From positions 2,604,001-2,668,000 of the forward strand of contig NZ_CP045915.1 of assembly GCF_009650095.1 (NCBI RefSeq): a stretch of 64,000 nt of DNA. Direction: 5' to 3'. The stretch is from Gracilibacillus salitolerans. Lineage in GTDB: Bacteria > Bacillota > Bacilli > Bacillales > Amphibacillaceae. The translations under genes and the position numbers were made by a program. How positions within the stretch are numbered: position 1 is the first letter of the stretch; every line of letters begins with the position of its first letter. The notes beneath the pieces were generated by a model. It saw nothing but the letters and a program-made list of their open reading frames with translations. It was not told the DNA's origin and made no database searches. Below are positions 26,869 through 35,858 of the stretch, one piece after another.

Positions 26869-27994
26869 CGTACTCACCTAACACTTTAGCATACAAATCT
26901 TCATATTGCTTCTTAATTTTATCAGATGAAAAACATTGTAAAACTCTTTCTTTTGCATTGTCCGAAAACGCATGCCATTTATTCGTATCACTAATTAACT
27001 CTAGTGTTCTGGCAGCAAATGCATTAATATCTCCCAGTTCTTCAATAAATCCTGTTACTCCATCTTCAATAACTTCCGGAATTCCGCCGACATTTGAACC
27101 AATACAAGGAACACCGCAAGCCATTGCTTCTAGTAAAACAAGTCCAAAGCTTTCTTTCTCAGATAATAATAATTTAATATCTGCAATGGAAAGCAAAGAA
27201 GGAATATTTTTCTGTTTACCAAGGAAGTGGACCACTTGATCCAATTGCAATTCTCTTACCAGATCATAAATTCTACCGTACTCTGGACCATCACCAATTA
27301 ACAAAAGTCGGGAAGGAGTTTCTTTATTTACGGCTGCAAAGGTGCGAATCACATCTTCTAATCTCTTTACTTTTCGAAAATTAGAAATATGAATCAAGAC
27401 TTTTTCATCTTTTTGGATTCCGAATTTTTGCTTCAACTCTACTCTATTATGTGCTTGATATTCTTGTTCATTTACAAAATTATACATCACATGGATAGGG
27501 CGCTGTATTTCTAACATTTCTTTGGTTTGATTTACCAGACTATGTGATACAGCAGTAACTGCATCTGATTGTTCGATTCCAAATTGGATCATCTTTTTCA
27601 AACTTAGGTCGATTCCTAGAACGGTAATATCCGTACCATGCAAAGTAGTTACAATTTTTACTGGATGCTTTGCCATTTGTTTCGCTAAAATAGCACAAAT
27701 AGCGTGAGGTACTGCATAATGTGCATGAATGATATCTAATTTTTCTGTATCTATTACTTCCGCTACTTTCGTTGCCAAAGCTAAATCGTAAGGTGGATAT
27801 TGAAAAACAGGATAATGATTTAACTCAACTTCGTGAAAATAAATATTTGGATTAAATGAGTTCAAACGAAATGGAAGACTGGATGTAATAAAATGAATTT
27901 CATGACCTTGTTTTGCGAGCATTTTACCTAATTCGGTTGCAATTATTCCAGATCCACCTACTGATGGATAACATATAATTCCTATTTTTAGCAT
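26858..27994 (-). CDS. bshA: N-acetyl-alpha-D-glucosaminyl L-malate synthase (bacillithiol step 1)
   Basis: A 378-residue GT4 glycosyltransferase joining GlcNAc from UDP-GlcNAc to L-malate. [19 protein letters not shown] at the N-terminus, [19 protein letters not shown] and the C-terminal E-x7-E ([17 protein letters not shown]) are characteristic. The start at 27994 follows AGGTGGG by seven bases. In B. subtilis bshB1 lies between mgsA and bshA; here the gap is about 27 bases, so the deacetylase gene is not at this locus. Confidence 0.95.
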   Translation of the reverse strand: MLKIGIICYPSVGGSGIIATELGKMLAKQGHEIHFITSSLPFRLNSFNPNIYFHEVELNHYPVFQYPPYDLALATKVAEVIDTEKLDIIHAHYAVPHAICAILAKQMAKHPVKIVTTLHGTDITVLGIDLSLKKMIQFGIEQSDAVTAVSHSLVNQTKEMLEIQRPIHVMYNFVNEQEYQAHNRVELKQKFGIQKDEKVLIHISNFRKVKRLEDVIRTFAAVNKETPSRLLLIGDGPEYGRIYDLVRELQLDQVVHFLGKQKNIPSLLSIADIKLLLSEKESFGLVLLEAMACGVPCIGSNVGGIPEVIEDGVTGFIEELGDINAFAARTLELISDTNKWHAFSDNAKERVLQCFSSDKIKKQYEDLYAKVLGEYDDV

Positions 27995-28020
27995 GTGGCA
28001 ACCCACCTATTATCTTGGAT

Positions 28021-28416
28021 TTATGACTGTAGATTACGCCATTCAAAAAAACCTGCGTCAAGCGCTCTTATCATTACTTCTGCTCCTCCTAAGTTAGTTA
28101 CTAGAGGAATTTGATAAACGTCGCATAAACGCATCAGTGCACTTATGTCCGGTTCATGAGGTTGAGCTGTTAATGGATCACGGAAAAATATAACGAGGTC
28201 CATTTCATTGGTTGCAATTTTAGCACCTATTTGTTGATCCCCACCTAATGGTCCGGATTCGAAGCGTTCGATTGATAAACCAGTTGCTTCGTTAATTTTT
28301 TTGCCAGTCGTTCCGGTCGCATAAAGAGTATGATTTTTCAAAATGGCTGAATAGGCTAATGTAAAATTAACCATATCTGTCTTCTTTTTATCGTGTGCAA
28401 TTAAAGCTATATTCAT
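28021..28416 (-). CDS. mgsA: Methylglyoxal synthase
   Basis: A 131-residue enzyme converting dihydroxyacetone phosphate to methylglyoxal. [10 protein letters not shown] at the N-terminus, [24 protein letters not shown] and [15 protein letters not shown] are the phosphate-binding and catalytic motifs. The start at 28416 follows GGGGAGAG; an in-frame codon at 28437 precedes that site and is less likely. It is downstream of dapB with a small gap, in the dapB-mgsA order. Confidence 0.95.
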   Translation of the reverse strand: MNIALIAHDKKKTDMVNFTLAYSAILKNHTLYATGTTGKKINEATGLSIERFESGPLGGDQQIGAKIATNEMDLVIFFRDPLTAQPHEPDISALMRLCDVYQIPLVTNLGGAEVMIRALDAGFFEWRNLQS

Positions 28417-28429
28417 CTGGTACTCTCCC

Positions 28430-29230
28430 CTATTCAAGTATATTTTCTAATCCATAAACTAAAATATCCAGCTTCATTACATTATCAATTGCCAATTTAA
28501 CTCCTGTCATAAAGGACTTGCGATGAAACGAATCATGTTTGATGGTTAGGTTCTCTCCAGACGAACCAAATACCACTTCCTGATGTGCAACAAGTCCTGG
28601 TAAACGCATACTATGGATCTTCATACCATCGATATCGGCACCTCTTGCGCCAGAAATGGTTTCTTTTTCATCCGGATGCCCTTGCTTTTTCGTCTCACGT
28701 ACATCCTTAATCAATGAAGCAGTTTTTACTGCAGTTCCAGATGGAGCATCCAGTTTATTATCGTGGTGTTTTTCAATAATCTCGACATCCGGAAAATATT
28801 TAGCTGCCCATTTCGCAAATTGCATCATTAGTACCGCACCTAAAGCAAAATTTGGTGCAATAATAACGCCAACTTCTTTCTCCTCGGCCAAATCAGTCAG
28901 TTCTTGTAATTGATCTTCTGTAAAACCAGTTGTGCCTACTACTGGTCTAATCCCATAGTTTATCGCTGTTTTTGTATGTATATAACCAAATTCAGGTGTC
29001 GTCAAGTCGACTAAAACATCTGCCTCCACAGATTGAAAACATGCTTCGATATCCGTATAAATCACAGCATCGAACTTTGGCAGTTCCTCAAATTCGTTAA
29101 TTTGTTTACCTTCAAATTTATGATCTAAACAAGCGACTAATTCCAGTTCTTCTTGTTGTTCAATCATTCTTAGAGCTTCACTACCCATTTTACCTCTGGG
29201 TCCTGCTACAATTACTTTTACTTTACTCAT
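28430..29230 (-). CDS. dapB: 4-hydroxy-tetrahydrodipicolinate reductase
   Basis: A 266-residue NAD(P)H-dependent enzyme of the lysine/diaminopimelate pathway. The nucleotide-binding loop is [12 protein letters not shown] (about 8-19); the catalytic [15 protein letters not shown] segment (about 152-166) is intact. AGGAGGATAATA precedes the ATG. The start overlaps ypjD by eight bases. Dipicolinate and cell wall synthesis both draw on this pathway. Confidence 0.97.
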   Translation of the reverse strand: MSKVKVIVAGPRGKMGSEALRMIEQQEELELVACLDHKFEGKQINEFEELPKFDAVIYTDIEACFQSVEADVLVDLTTPEFGYIHTKTAINYGIRPVVGTTGFTEDQLQELTDLAEEKEVGVIIAPNFALGAVLMMQFAKWAAKYFPDVEIIEKHHDNKLDAPSGTAVKTASLIKDVRETKKQGHPDEKETISGARGADIDGMKIHSMRLPGLVAHQEVVFGSSGENLTIKHDSFHRKSFMTGVKLAIDNVMKLDILVYGLENILE

Positions 29231-29573
29231 TATTATCCTCCTGATTCTCTATTCTTGTCCAACGATCTTTGTCTCTTGTTTCGATTTTATTGATTGTTTT
29301 TTCAAATGCTTCACTTAAACTAATATTTTGTGAATTAGCAAAACAAATCATAACAAAAAGAAGATCTCCTAATTCTGCTTCGATCGAATTATTATCTTCA
29401 GAACTCTTTTTTGGCTTTTCGCCATAATGATGGTTGACCTCACGCGCTAACTCGCCAATTTCCTCTGTGAAACGTGCAAGCATACTTAATGGTGAAAAAT
29501 AACCTTCTTCAAATTGCGAAATATATTGATCGACCCTCTTTTGCATAACTTGCATATTTTCTTTATTATACAT
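29223..29573 (-). CDS. ypjD: MazG-like nucleotide pyrophosphohydrolase YpjD
   Basis: A 116-residue all-helical NTP pyrophosphohydrolase. The MazG-type metal motif is visible as [14 protein letters not shown] (about 35-48) with [14 protein letters not shown] (about 65-78), giving the ExxE ... ExxD arrangement. Such enzymes clear noncanonical nucleotides. GGAGGG precedes the ATG. It is first of the ypjD-dapB-mgsA-bshA-cca-birA-panBCD run, just after a terminator. Confidence 0.92.
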   Translation of the reverse strand: MYNKENMQVMQKRVDQYISQFEEGYFSPLSMLARFTEEIGELAREVNHHYGEKPKKSSEDNNSIEAELGDLLFVMICFANSQNISLSEAFEKTINKIETRDKDRWTRIENQEDNNE

Positions 29574-29601
29574 TTAAGACCCTCCAGAGATAAAGTAAAA
29601 A

Positions 29602-29623
29602 GACAGATGTTTACACATCTGCC
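29602..29623 (-). terminator. Terminator of the YugP-like gene
   Basis: Stem GACAGATGT (29602-29610) with ACATCTGCC (29615-29623), followed leftward by TTTTT. It separates the metallopeptidase gene from ypjD. Confidence 0.8.
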
Positions 29624-29640
29624 TTTCATCATATTTAATC

Positions 29641-30318
29641 TTAATCATCATTTGCAAGTAAAAACATCGAAGCAAAACGAATTAATTCTGCCACTGCTAC
29701 GAGTGCAGCTGCGACATAAGTTAATGCTGCGGCATTTAATACTTTTTTAGTTTGTCGTTCTTCGTTATTACGAATGATTCCGGAAGATACAAGTTGGCCC
29801 ATTGCACGGTTAGAAGCATCAAACTCTACCGGTAATGTTACAAGTTGGAATAGAACCGCAAATGACATGAAAATAACCCCGATTAGTACCAAGTTCATTG
29901 CATTTAGTAGGATACCAGCAATGATAAAAATAAACGACATTTTATCTCCTAATCCTGCTATCGGTACTAATGCATGTCGAAAGCGTAAAAATGCATATGA
30001 CTCAGCATCTTGAATAGCGTGACCTACTTCATGAGCGGCAATTGCTGCAGCTGCTGCAGAATAGCCATGATAGTTATCTCTTGATAAACGAACTACCTTT
30101 TTACGTGGATCATAATGATCAGACAGCATACCTTTCGTCTCTTCTATCGAAACATGGTACAGGCCATTATCATCCAATATTTTTCTAGCAACTTGTGCAC
30201 CTGTTACCATGTTAGAATTCATTACTTGCGAATATTTTTTATAAGTGTTTTTTACTTTTGATTGCGCCCATAATGGGACTAAAATTAATAAAGCGAGATA
30301 AACTAAATATCCAATCAT
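29641..30318 (-). CDS. YugP-like membrane zinc metallopeptidase
   Basis: A 225-residue integral membrane protein with an N-terminal helix (2-19) and three hydrophobic segments in the C-terminal half. The HEVGH zinc motif lies at 96-100 and an upstream SRDNYHGYS segment is typical of the YugP/neutral zinc metallopeptidase family. The start at 30318 has GGAGGA seven bases upstream; ATG six bases earlier is too close. B. subtilis has ypjC at this position; no ypjC is seen here. The substrate is unknown. Confidence 0.85.
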   Translation of the reverse strand: MIGYLVYLALLILVPLWAQSKVKNTYKKYSQVMNSNMVTGAQVARKILDDNGLYHVSIEETKGMLSDHYDPRKKVVRLSRDNYHGYSAAAAAIAAHEVGHAIQDAESYAFLRFRHALVPIAGLGDKMSFIFIIAGILLNAMNLVLIGVIFMSFAVLFQLVTLPVEFDASNRAMGQLVSSGIIRNNEERQTKKVLNAAALTYVAAALVAVAELIRFASMFLLANDD

Positions 30319-30394
30319 CTTCATTCCTCCATTATAAAAACATCTCACTAAGGTCAATTTTAGTCAAAAAACGACAAAGTGTCAATTTAAATGA

Positions 30395-31108
30395 TTACGT
30401 TGATTCTCCTTTGTATTTTGCCCATGCAACGTAAGATAAACTCAGGAAAATAAAGCCGAATACTATAAATATCAACCACTTTGTATATTGGGCATTTGCA
30501 TTATTCAATGTGTCAATATTAAGCTTAGATATTTGTATAAACGTTTCTTCTAATTCGATTTCATCATACGATTGATGATTATTCGTTAATACACTCAATG
30601 ACTGCTGATAATCTTGGTATTGTTCATCATTCAAATGCAGTTTAACAACCGGGGATATAGCTTCCACATAATATATAACTTCTTCCATATCAGATTGACT
30701 CACTTGCTCCTGATCTAATAGTCTATTCATCTTTCTTTCTAATTCATACTTCCAAGTTGTCCATAATGGAGCATTGTCTGATATCATTGCATCCCATAAA
30801 ATAATGGTTTGTTGGGCTGCCAGGGATTTTTCTGAATCTGTTGTCTGCTCATCAAGCAGTATACGGAGACAATTATCAAGGTATTCTCTCATAATCGGCT
30901 CGTATGTACCCTTTTCTTCTGCAACTCTCTGTAAAATGGTCGTTTGATTATTTTCAATGATTTGGACTGCTACTTGATAACGCTGCTCTTGTACAAGCCG
31001 TTCAAAGGTATACATATAATGATCATTACTTTGAGCAGAAAGATCGAATGGATGAAAAGCTTGTATTAATATTAAGATGAAAAAAAATGAAAATATATTA
31101 TTTCGCAC
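30395..31108 (-). CDS. ypjB: Sporulation protein YpjB
   Basis: A 237-residue protein with a signal peptide or N-terminal anchor (about 1-25), a helical extracytoplasmic domain (about 30-205) and a C-terminal membrane helix (about 210-230) followed by a short basic tail. It matches the Spore_YpjB family in layout and neighbourhood (ypjA upstream). GTG at 31108 after AAGGGG is favoured over the ATG at 31126, which precedes the ribosome binding site. The precise role in sporulation is unknown. Confidence 0.75.
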   Translation of the reverse strand: MRNNIFSFFFILILIQAFHPFDLSAQSNDHYMYTFERLVQEQRYQVAVQIIENNQTTILQRVAEEKGTYEPIMREYLDNCLRILLDEQTTDSEKSLAAQQTIILWDAMISDNAPLWTTWKYELERKMNRLLDQEQVSQSDMEEVIYYVEAISPVVKLHLNDEQYQDYQQSLSVLTNNHQSYDEIELEETFIQISKLNIDTLNNANAQYTKWLIFIVFGFIFLSLSYVAWAKYKGEST

Positions 31109-31292
31109 AACTACCCCTTCTTCCATCTTTCTTTTTTAAAATGTATGAAAGATCGGTCGTAGTTATGCATTTGAATCAGTACGAATCAATAGCCTCGCGA
31201 AATCGTGTTTTATTGTTCACTAATATGCAAGAGAAATAATTCTATTCACTCTGAACCGAAGAAAAGCTTATCTAAAAATGATCCGTAAAATG

Positions 31293-31768
31293 CATAAACT
31301 GCGAAGTAACTGTCATGTGGATTTGCTTTCTTCCATTCTGCTCTAGGGAGTACTAGCATACCGCTCCGGCAGAATACTTCGCTTTCCGTGGGCACGGCGT
31401 CAGCCTCCTCAAAAAGCAAAGTGCGCTTTTCTGCGGGGTCTTCAGCTCGTGCTGTCCCCACAGGAGTCTGCGTATTCAGCCTACGCTAAAAGTGATTCTC
31501 TAATTATTGTAAGAATAAAACCTACGGAATTATATTCTTAGGATCTCCTCTCACTTAATCAGTAAGCTACTCTAAGCTGCGGAAAAAAATACGAGACTCC
31601 TGTGGGAAAAGAACAGTCTGAAGACCCCCACAGGAAGCGGTTTTGGCTTCCGAGGAGGCTGAAGCGTTCCCCTCGGAAAGCGAGTATTTTTTCCGCAGCG
31701 GCGAATTAGCACTCAACAATAATCAGAATGGAAGAGAGCAAATCTGAATTTTAATTAGTTCGCAGTTT
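31293..31768. repeat. R1 composite palindromic repeat, locus C
   Basis: The best preserved copy. Left boundary 31293-31340 (CATAAACTGCGAAGTA ... GATTTGCTTTCTTCCATTC) is mirrored by the right boundary 31724-31768 (GAATGGAAGAGAGCAAATC ... GTTCGCAGTTTTTATC). Arms are 31363-31487 (subtype I) and 31576-31699 (subtype II, inverted), 88 bases apart. It lies between ypjB and ypjA. The rest of the 31109-31818 gap shows no gene and no clear terminator for ypjA. Confidence 0.88.
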
Positions 31769-31818
31769 TTATCTACTATTAATCAATGTGGTGATGACGA
31801 CCGGGGTGGGTTTTCATC

Positions 31819-32400
31819 TTATAATTGTCTAATATTTTTCTTTACCGATATCTGATAAACGGTAAAGATGGTTATAATCGATAACCAAAAAGTAAAATAC
31901 CCGATATGTTGATGGTAATCAGTTAAGCTACCATAAACAGGCATCATGCCATACACATAATCGATCAGTTCATTATGTAATAACCATATGGCGGCAATAG
32001 CTAAATGGCCTAATTCAATCTTATAAAGTGGTGCATACAAAAATGCTTGAATCGCCATTGCGCCATGAGAAGCGATTAACATATATCCCTGCCAACTTAA
32101 ATCTCCATTAAAGTATAGTGTTAAAAGGTTCATTACAACAGCCCAGGTCCCATATTTCACAAGTGAAGTAAATGCTAACGCTTCGATAATTGGTACACGC
32201 TTCCCTACTAACAGAAAAAATAAAAACAATGTGAAAAACAGACTGGCTGTTGGACTGTCAGGTACAAAGGCAAGAAACTGAACAGGTGTATTACTCAGTT
32301 GGTTGCCATACCAGAAGTATCCATAAATAGTACCCAGTAGATTCACTATAAATAAAAGAGCAATAAAATATGGGTGGAACAAAAATTTTTGCAGTATCAT
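31819..32400 (-). CDS. ypjA: YpjA membrane protein (DUF1405)
   Basis: A 193-residue polytopic membrane protein with five to six helices, with motifs such as YGYFWYGNQL and FVPDSPTASLFFT at the N-terminal half typical of DUF1405. The function is unknown; it is consistently next to qcrABC in Bacillaceae. GAGGAGAAA precedes the ATG at 32400. It is separated from qcrC by the terminator at 32494-32528, so it probably has its own transcript. Confidence 0.85.
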   Translation of the reverse strand: MILQKFLFHPYFIALLFIVNLLGTIYGYFWYGNQLSNTPVQFLAFVPDSPTASLFFTLFLFFLLVGKRVPIIEALAFTSLVKYGTWAVVMNLLTLYFNGDLSWQGYMLIASHGAMAIQAFLYAPLYKIELGHLAIAAIWLLHNELIDYVYGMMPVYGSLTDYHQHIGYFTFWLSIITIFTVYQISVKKNIRQL

Positions 32401-32493
32401 ATATTTCTCCTCTACTATTCACTATTTTCAGATGTCTAAAATTATGTTTGTCAAAATAATTCTACACATTCAATATTTCTCTGATAACCGTAC

Positions 32494-32528
32494 TAAAAAC
32501 CCTCGCCCATGTTATTACGAGCGAGGGT
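32494..32528 (-). terminator. Terminator of qcrA-qcrB-qcrC
   Basis: Stem ACCCTCGC (32499-32506) with GCGAGGGT (32521-32528), 14-base loop, followed leftward by TTTTT; seven bases past the qcrC stop. Confidence 0.85.
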
Positions 32529-32534
32529 AATGAT

Positions 32535-33329
32535 TTATTCTTCTGCAGCCTCTTCATTTACTGAAACAATAAACTCTGCAAGTTGTTGTAATTCTTCTTC
32601 GTTACCTTGGAATTGATCTGCAGGCATCTGACCAACACCGTTTACTGCAATATCTTTAATTTCATCCACATCAAGCTCAATACCAATTAATCCTGGAGCA
32701 GCTCCTCCACCTGTTAAATCTCCACCGTGGCAATTAATACAACTGTTCTCTTCATACAGTGCATAACCTGGATCGGACTCATCTATTTCGACAGTAGGTT
32801 GATCATCCGGCCACTCCGGTTGGTTATTTTCTGCTTTTTCTTCCCAGTCAACGTGTGCTGCTGCTTCATAAGTTAACCAAAATACAGCAATAAAACTAAG
32901 AATCATTAATCCAGTAGCAATCGGTCTTTTATGCGGGCGACGCTCTTTTCCTTTGTCTAAGAATGGTGCTAAGAAAAGTGCACCAAATGCAAGTCCCGGA
33001 ATAACGATTGCACCTAATACAAAGAATTGTGCACTTGCAAATTTATACTTCAATAATTGATATAAGAATAAGAAATACCAGTCTGGTAATGGTAAATAAC
33101 TAGTATCAGTTGGATCAGCCATTTTCTCTAGTGGTGCAGGGTGTGCAATGGTTAAACATAGGAAACCTACTAAAAATACTGCCCCTACTAACCATTCTTT
33201 TAATAAGTAATTTGGCCAAAATGCTTCTGTTCTACCAGGATATTCCGAATAATCTTTTGGAATAAACTTTTGTTTGTCAGCCGTAACTCGTGAATCGCCG
33301 ACAAACTTCATCCCTTTTCCTCGTTTCAC
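32535..33329 (-). CDS. qcrC: Menaquinol:cytochrome c reductase, cytochrome b/c subunit
   Basis: A 264-residue fusion of the C-terminal cytochrome b half (three membrane helices, about 42-160, with PDWYF at 82-86 at the quinol site) and a cytochrome c domain with heme-binding C197-x-x-C200-H201 and a probable axial Met in GQMPADQF. This arrangement is specific to the Bacillus type of bc complex. The start is GTG at 33329 after AAGGAGGG, giving MKRGKGMKF as in B. subtilis. Last gene of the operon. Confidence 0.97.
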   Translation of the reverse strand: MKRGKGMKFVGDSRVTADKQKFIPKDYSEYPGRTEAFWPNYLLKEWLVGAVFLVGFLCLTIAHPAPLEKMADPTDTSYLPLPDWYFLFLYQLLKYKFASAQFFVLGAIVIPGLAFGALFLAPFLDKGKERRPHKRPIATGLMILSFIAVFWLTYEAAAHVDWEEKAENNQPEWPDDQPTVEIDESDPGYALYEENSCINCHGGDLTGGGAAPGLIGIELDVDEIKDIAVNGVGQMPADQFQGNEEELQQLAEFIVSVNEEAAEE

Positions 33330-33356
33330 TGCTATCCCTCCTTCGTTAGCTCTAGT

Positions 33357-34031
33357 TTATAGCGGACCAGAAATCCCTTGCTTACGGATCATGATAAAGT
33401 GAATAGCCATCAACACGAATAATGCTGCTGGTAAGAAGAACACGTGAATTGCAAAGAATCTAGCTAATGTTTGGGCCCCAACAATAGATGGATCCCCATT
33501 AAGTAATGTTTTAGCCATTTCTCCAATAAAAGGTACACCCTCCGCAATTTCAAGTGTTACTACTGTTGCAAAATATGCTTTATTGTCCCATGGTAATAAG
33601 TAACCAGTTAATCCTAATGCAAGCATAACAAAGAATAGAAGGACACCTACCATCCAGTTAAGCTCACGCGGTTTCTTATAAGCTCCTTGAAAGAAAACAC
33701 GTAACGTATGTAAAAATAGCATCACAATAACTACACTTGCTCCCCAGTGGTGCATACCTCTTACGATTTGTCCATGTGCAACTTCTGTCTGCAAGTAATA
33801 AACAGAGCGCCATGCATTTTCGATATCAGGCACGTAATACATCGTTAAGAACATCCCTGATAAAATTTGAATGACTGTTACAAAGAATGTTAAGCCACCA
33901 AAACAATATACAAACGCAGAAAAATGATGTGCCGGATTAACATGCTCTGGCACTTCGTGATCTGCAATATCTCGCCAGAGTGGCGTTATGTCGACACGAT
34001 CATCAATCCAGTCATAAATCTTCTGTAGCAT
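33357..34031 (-). CDS. qcrB: Menaquinol:cytochrome c reductase, cytochrome b subunit
   Basis: A 224-residue b6-type cytochrome with four membrane helices. Heme ligand histidines are visible in the GQIVRGMHHWGAS region (near 90) and the ARFFAIHVFFLPA region (near 195). It binds two b hemes and a further c-type heme in Bacillus; C43 in YCFGGLTFF may serve the latter. AAGGAGGGG precedes the ATG. It lies four bases after qcrA. Confidence 0.97.
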   Translation of the reverse strand: MLQKIYDWIDDRVDITPLWRDIADHEVPEHVNPAHHFSAFVYCFGGLTFFVTVIQILSGMFLTMYYVPDIENAWRSVYYLQTEVAHGQIVRGMHHWGASVVIVMLFLHTLRVFFQGAYKKPRELNWMVGVLLFFVMLALGLTGYLLPWDNKAYFATVVTLEIAEGVPFIGEMAKTLLNGDPSIVGAQTLARFFAIHVFFLPAALFVLMAIHFIMIRKQGISGPL

Positions 34032-34034
34032 CTA

Positions 34035-34559
34035 TTAAGCCCCTCCTTCCTGAACCGTATTCTCGACAACATTTCCAAGATATAATGTTCCGTCCTTCAC
34101 TTCGAATTCAAATAAGTCTAATGCCGCATTTGGTGGTGTATTCGGGACATTTAAACCGTTTTTGTAATAACGACCATCATGACACGGACAGAAAAATTGA
34201 TCAGGATAATCAGGGTTACCTGACCAGTTCACTGCACAGCCTAAGTGTTTACATGTCGGCGATAATGCAACAATCTCATCATTTTCATCTTTATAAACCC
34301 ATGCACTTTTTGTTACGTTTGATGTGTACCAAGCATCGACTTGTTCAATAGTCCAGTCAAACCGTTGAGGCTCTGTTGTGATCTCTGATACATCAACCAC
34401 GGCATGCATATCACCTCCACCAGTAGCTTGTAAAACTGGATCAATTGCAAAACGTACCATAGGTGCAAGCATACTAGCAGCCATAAATCCGCCAACCCCT
34501 GTTAATGAATAATTTAGAAATTGACGACGGGACACTTGTTGTTTTTTCTCTGACATCAT
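34035..34559 (-). CDS. qcrA: Menaquinol:cytochrome c reductase, Rieske iron-sulfur subunit
   Basis: A 174-residue protein with a twin-arginine-type N-terminus (SRRQFLNYS, 10-18) and one membrane helix (about 20-38). The Rieske [2Fe-2S] ligands are C103/H105 in CKHLGC and C124/H127 in CPCHDG, with C108 and C126 forming the stabilising disulfide. GGGGGG lies just ahead of two ATGs at 34559 and 34556. A strong SigA promoter is at 34627-34655. Confidence 0.97.
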   Translation of the reverse strand: MMSEKKQQVSRRQFLNYSLTGVGGFMAASMLAPMVRFAIDPVLQATGGGDMHAVVDVSEITTEPQRFDWTIEQVDAWYTSNVTKSAWVYKDENDEIVALSPTCKHLGCAVNWSGNPDYPDQFFCPCHDGRYYKNGLNVPNTPPNAALDLFEFEVKDGTLYLGNVVENTVQEGGA

Positions 34560-34626
34560 TTACCCCCCTCTACACATATTCCGACTTCATGGATTATAAA
34601 CTCTTATATATTACTAGGACATTACT

Positions 34627-34655
34627 ATGATAGCGTAAACTTTTGAACTGGTCAA
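34627..34655 (-). promoter_or_regulatory. SigA-type promoter of qcrABC
   Basis: On the minus strand TTGACC (34655-34650), a 17-base spacer and TATCAT (34632-34627), followed by a leader of about 60 bases to the qcrA start. Good consensus match. Confidence 0.65.
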
Positions 34656-34698
34656 TAAAATCTAATTTTTAATATCTTTTTTCTATCAAGAATAACTT

Positions 34699-35157
34699 TC
34701 ACCAATAGGTTCTTATCAACTCACTGATTTGTTGAACTTGTTCGTTCACCCATTTTTTAGATTGATTCGATTGGTAATCTTCAATTGTAGTAGCGGTTAG
34801 CCATATTAAATTATTTTCCAGAAGACGTTCGTATTTTTTCCAGTTGACATCATAAGTAAGTAGAAATATATGTTTAAAATGATTATTGGAAAGCATGCTT
34901 GTCCACTGATTGAGAATGGAACTCTCCTTCTCATAGTTAGTACTGCGTATGTATGTATAAGGCGGACTCAGCATTATTCTACCCGTATAGTTTCTTTCTA
35001 ATTCATCAGATATAATCTGCAAAGAAGTATTTTGATTAGCTAATTTTGTTGCCTCTGATTCTGTTTGTAAATCTAGGGGTATTAGTGGTATACAAAGCGT
35101 ATCAATATATTCTTTTGATTGAAAAAACAATTCCAGATCTTCCTTTTTCCAACGCAT
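34699..35157 (-). CDS. ypiF: YpiF-like protein (DUF2487)
   Basis: A 152-residue soluble protein; MRWKKEDLELFFQSKEYIDT at the start and LSPPYTYI near the middle are typical of DUF2487 (YpiF). The function is unknown. AGGAGGATAA precedes the ATG at 35157. It lies between ypiB and qcrA as in B. subtilis; the 140-base gap before qcrA holds the qcr promoter. Confidence 0.85.
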   Translation of the reverse strand: MRWKKEDLELFFQSKEYIDTLCIPLIPLDLQTESEATKLANQNTSLQIISDELERNYTGRIMLSPPYTYIRSTNYEKESSILNQWTSMLSNNHFKHIFLLTYDVNWKKYERLLENNLIWLTATTIEDYQSNQSKKWVNEQVQQISELIRTYW

Positions 35158-35280
35158 CTATTATCCTCCCTATTATAATTACTAGAACATGAAAAACTTG
35201 GCTTGATGCCAAGTTGACAATAATCCACAAAAAGAAACGGAATATTCCCATTGTTATGGGTCTCCCGTTCATCAATCTAT

Positions 35281-35847
35281 TCACTTCTTAATAATATAGG
35301 ATGCTTCTAGTTTCTTCAATTGATCAGAGTAATGTTCAAACAATTGTTGATTCTTTTGGTCTAACGCCTCATTTATGTTTTGGAGTAATATTTCTTTTTT
35401 ATATTCATATAACGAATATTCTAACCACTCTTCGGCCATTTTTTTATCGCTTTTGGTCAAGAAGTAGTCATCAGGAATAAACGGATTATCCTCCAATACT
35501 TTCATATAAGGGATACACTGTTTGGAATCTTTAAAGTTAAGTTGGATATATATAGGTTCTTTAGCATGTAGCCGGATATCATGAAACGATTTATCTGCAT
35601 CGGTTGTTACGATATGCTTTTTATAAAAACGAAAAGCTATCTCTTTTGAACAATGCGTAGAAATAATCATCGCTCTTGGACAAAAGCGTGCTTCTAAGAC
35701 AAAATGAACATGATCTAACAATTGTTCATGATTCAATAAATAATTAAGAATCCAAACACTTTCTCTTTTTTTTAGTTGATAATTTCCTAAAAACCACTGA
35801 ATAAATGATTTTTTATCCTCAACACGAATTGAAGTTTCCAATTTCAC
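35281..35847 (-). CDS. ypiB: YpiB family protein (UPF0302)
   Basis: A 188-residue soluble protein. WFLGNYQLKKRESVWILNYL (about 18-37) and VLEARFCPRAMIIST are the UPF0302 signatures. The function is unknown, but the gene is conserved next to ypiA and qcrA. The start is GTG at 35847 with GGAGGGG immediately upstream. The C-terminal about 45 residues are predicted helical and charged. It follows ypiA by 11 bases. Confidence 0.9.
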   Translation of the reverse strand: MKLETSIRVEDKKSFIQWFLGNYQLKKRESVWILNYLLNHEQLLDHVHFVLEARFCPRAMIISTHCSKEIAFRFYKKHIVTTDADKSFHDIRLHAKEPIYIQLNFKDSKQCIPYMKVLEDNPFIPDDYFLTKSDKKMAEEWLEYSLYEYKKEILLQNINEALDQKNQQLFEHYSDQLKKLEASYIIKK

Positions 35848-35858
35848 TTCCCCTCCAT

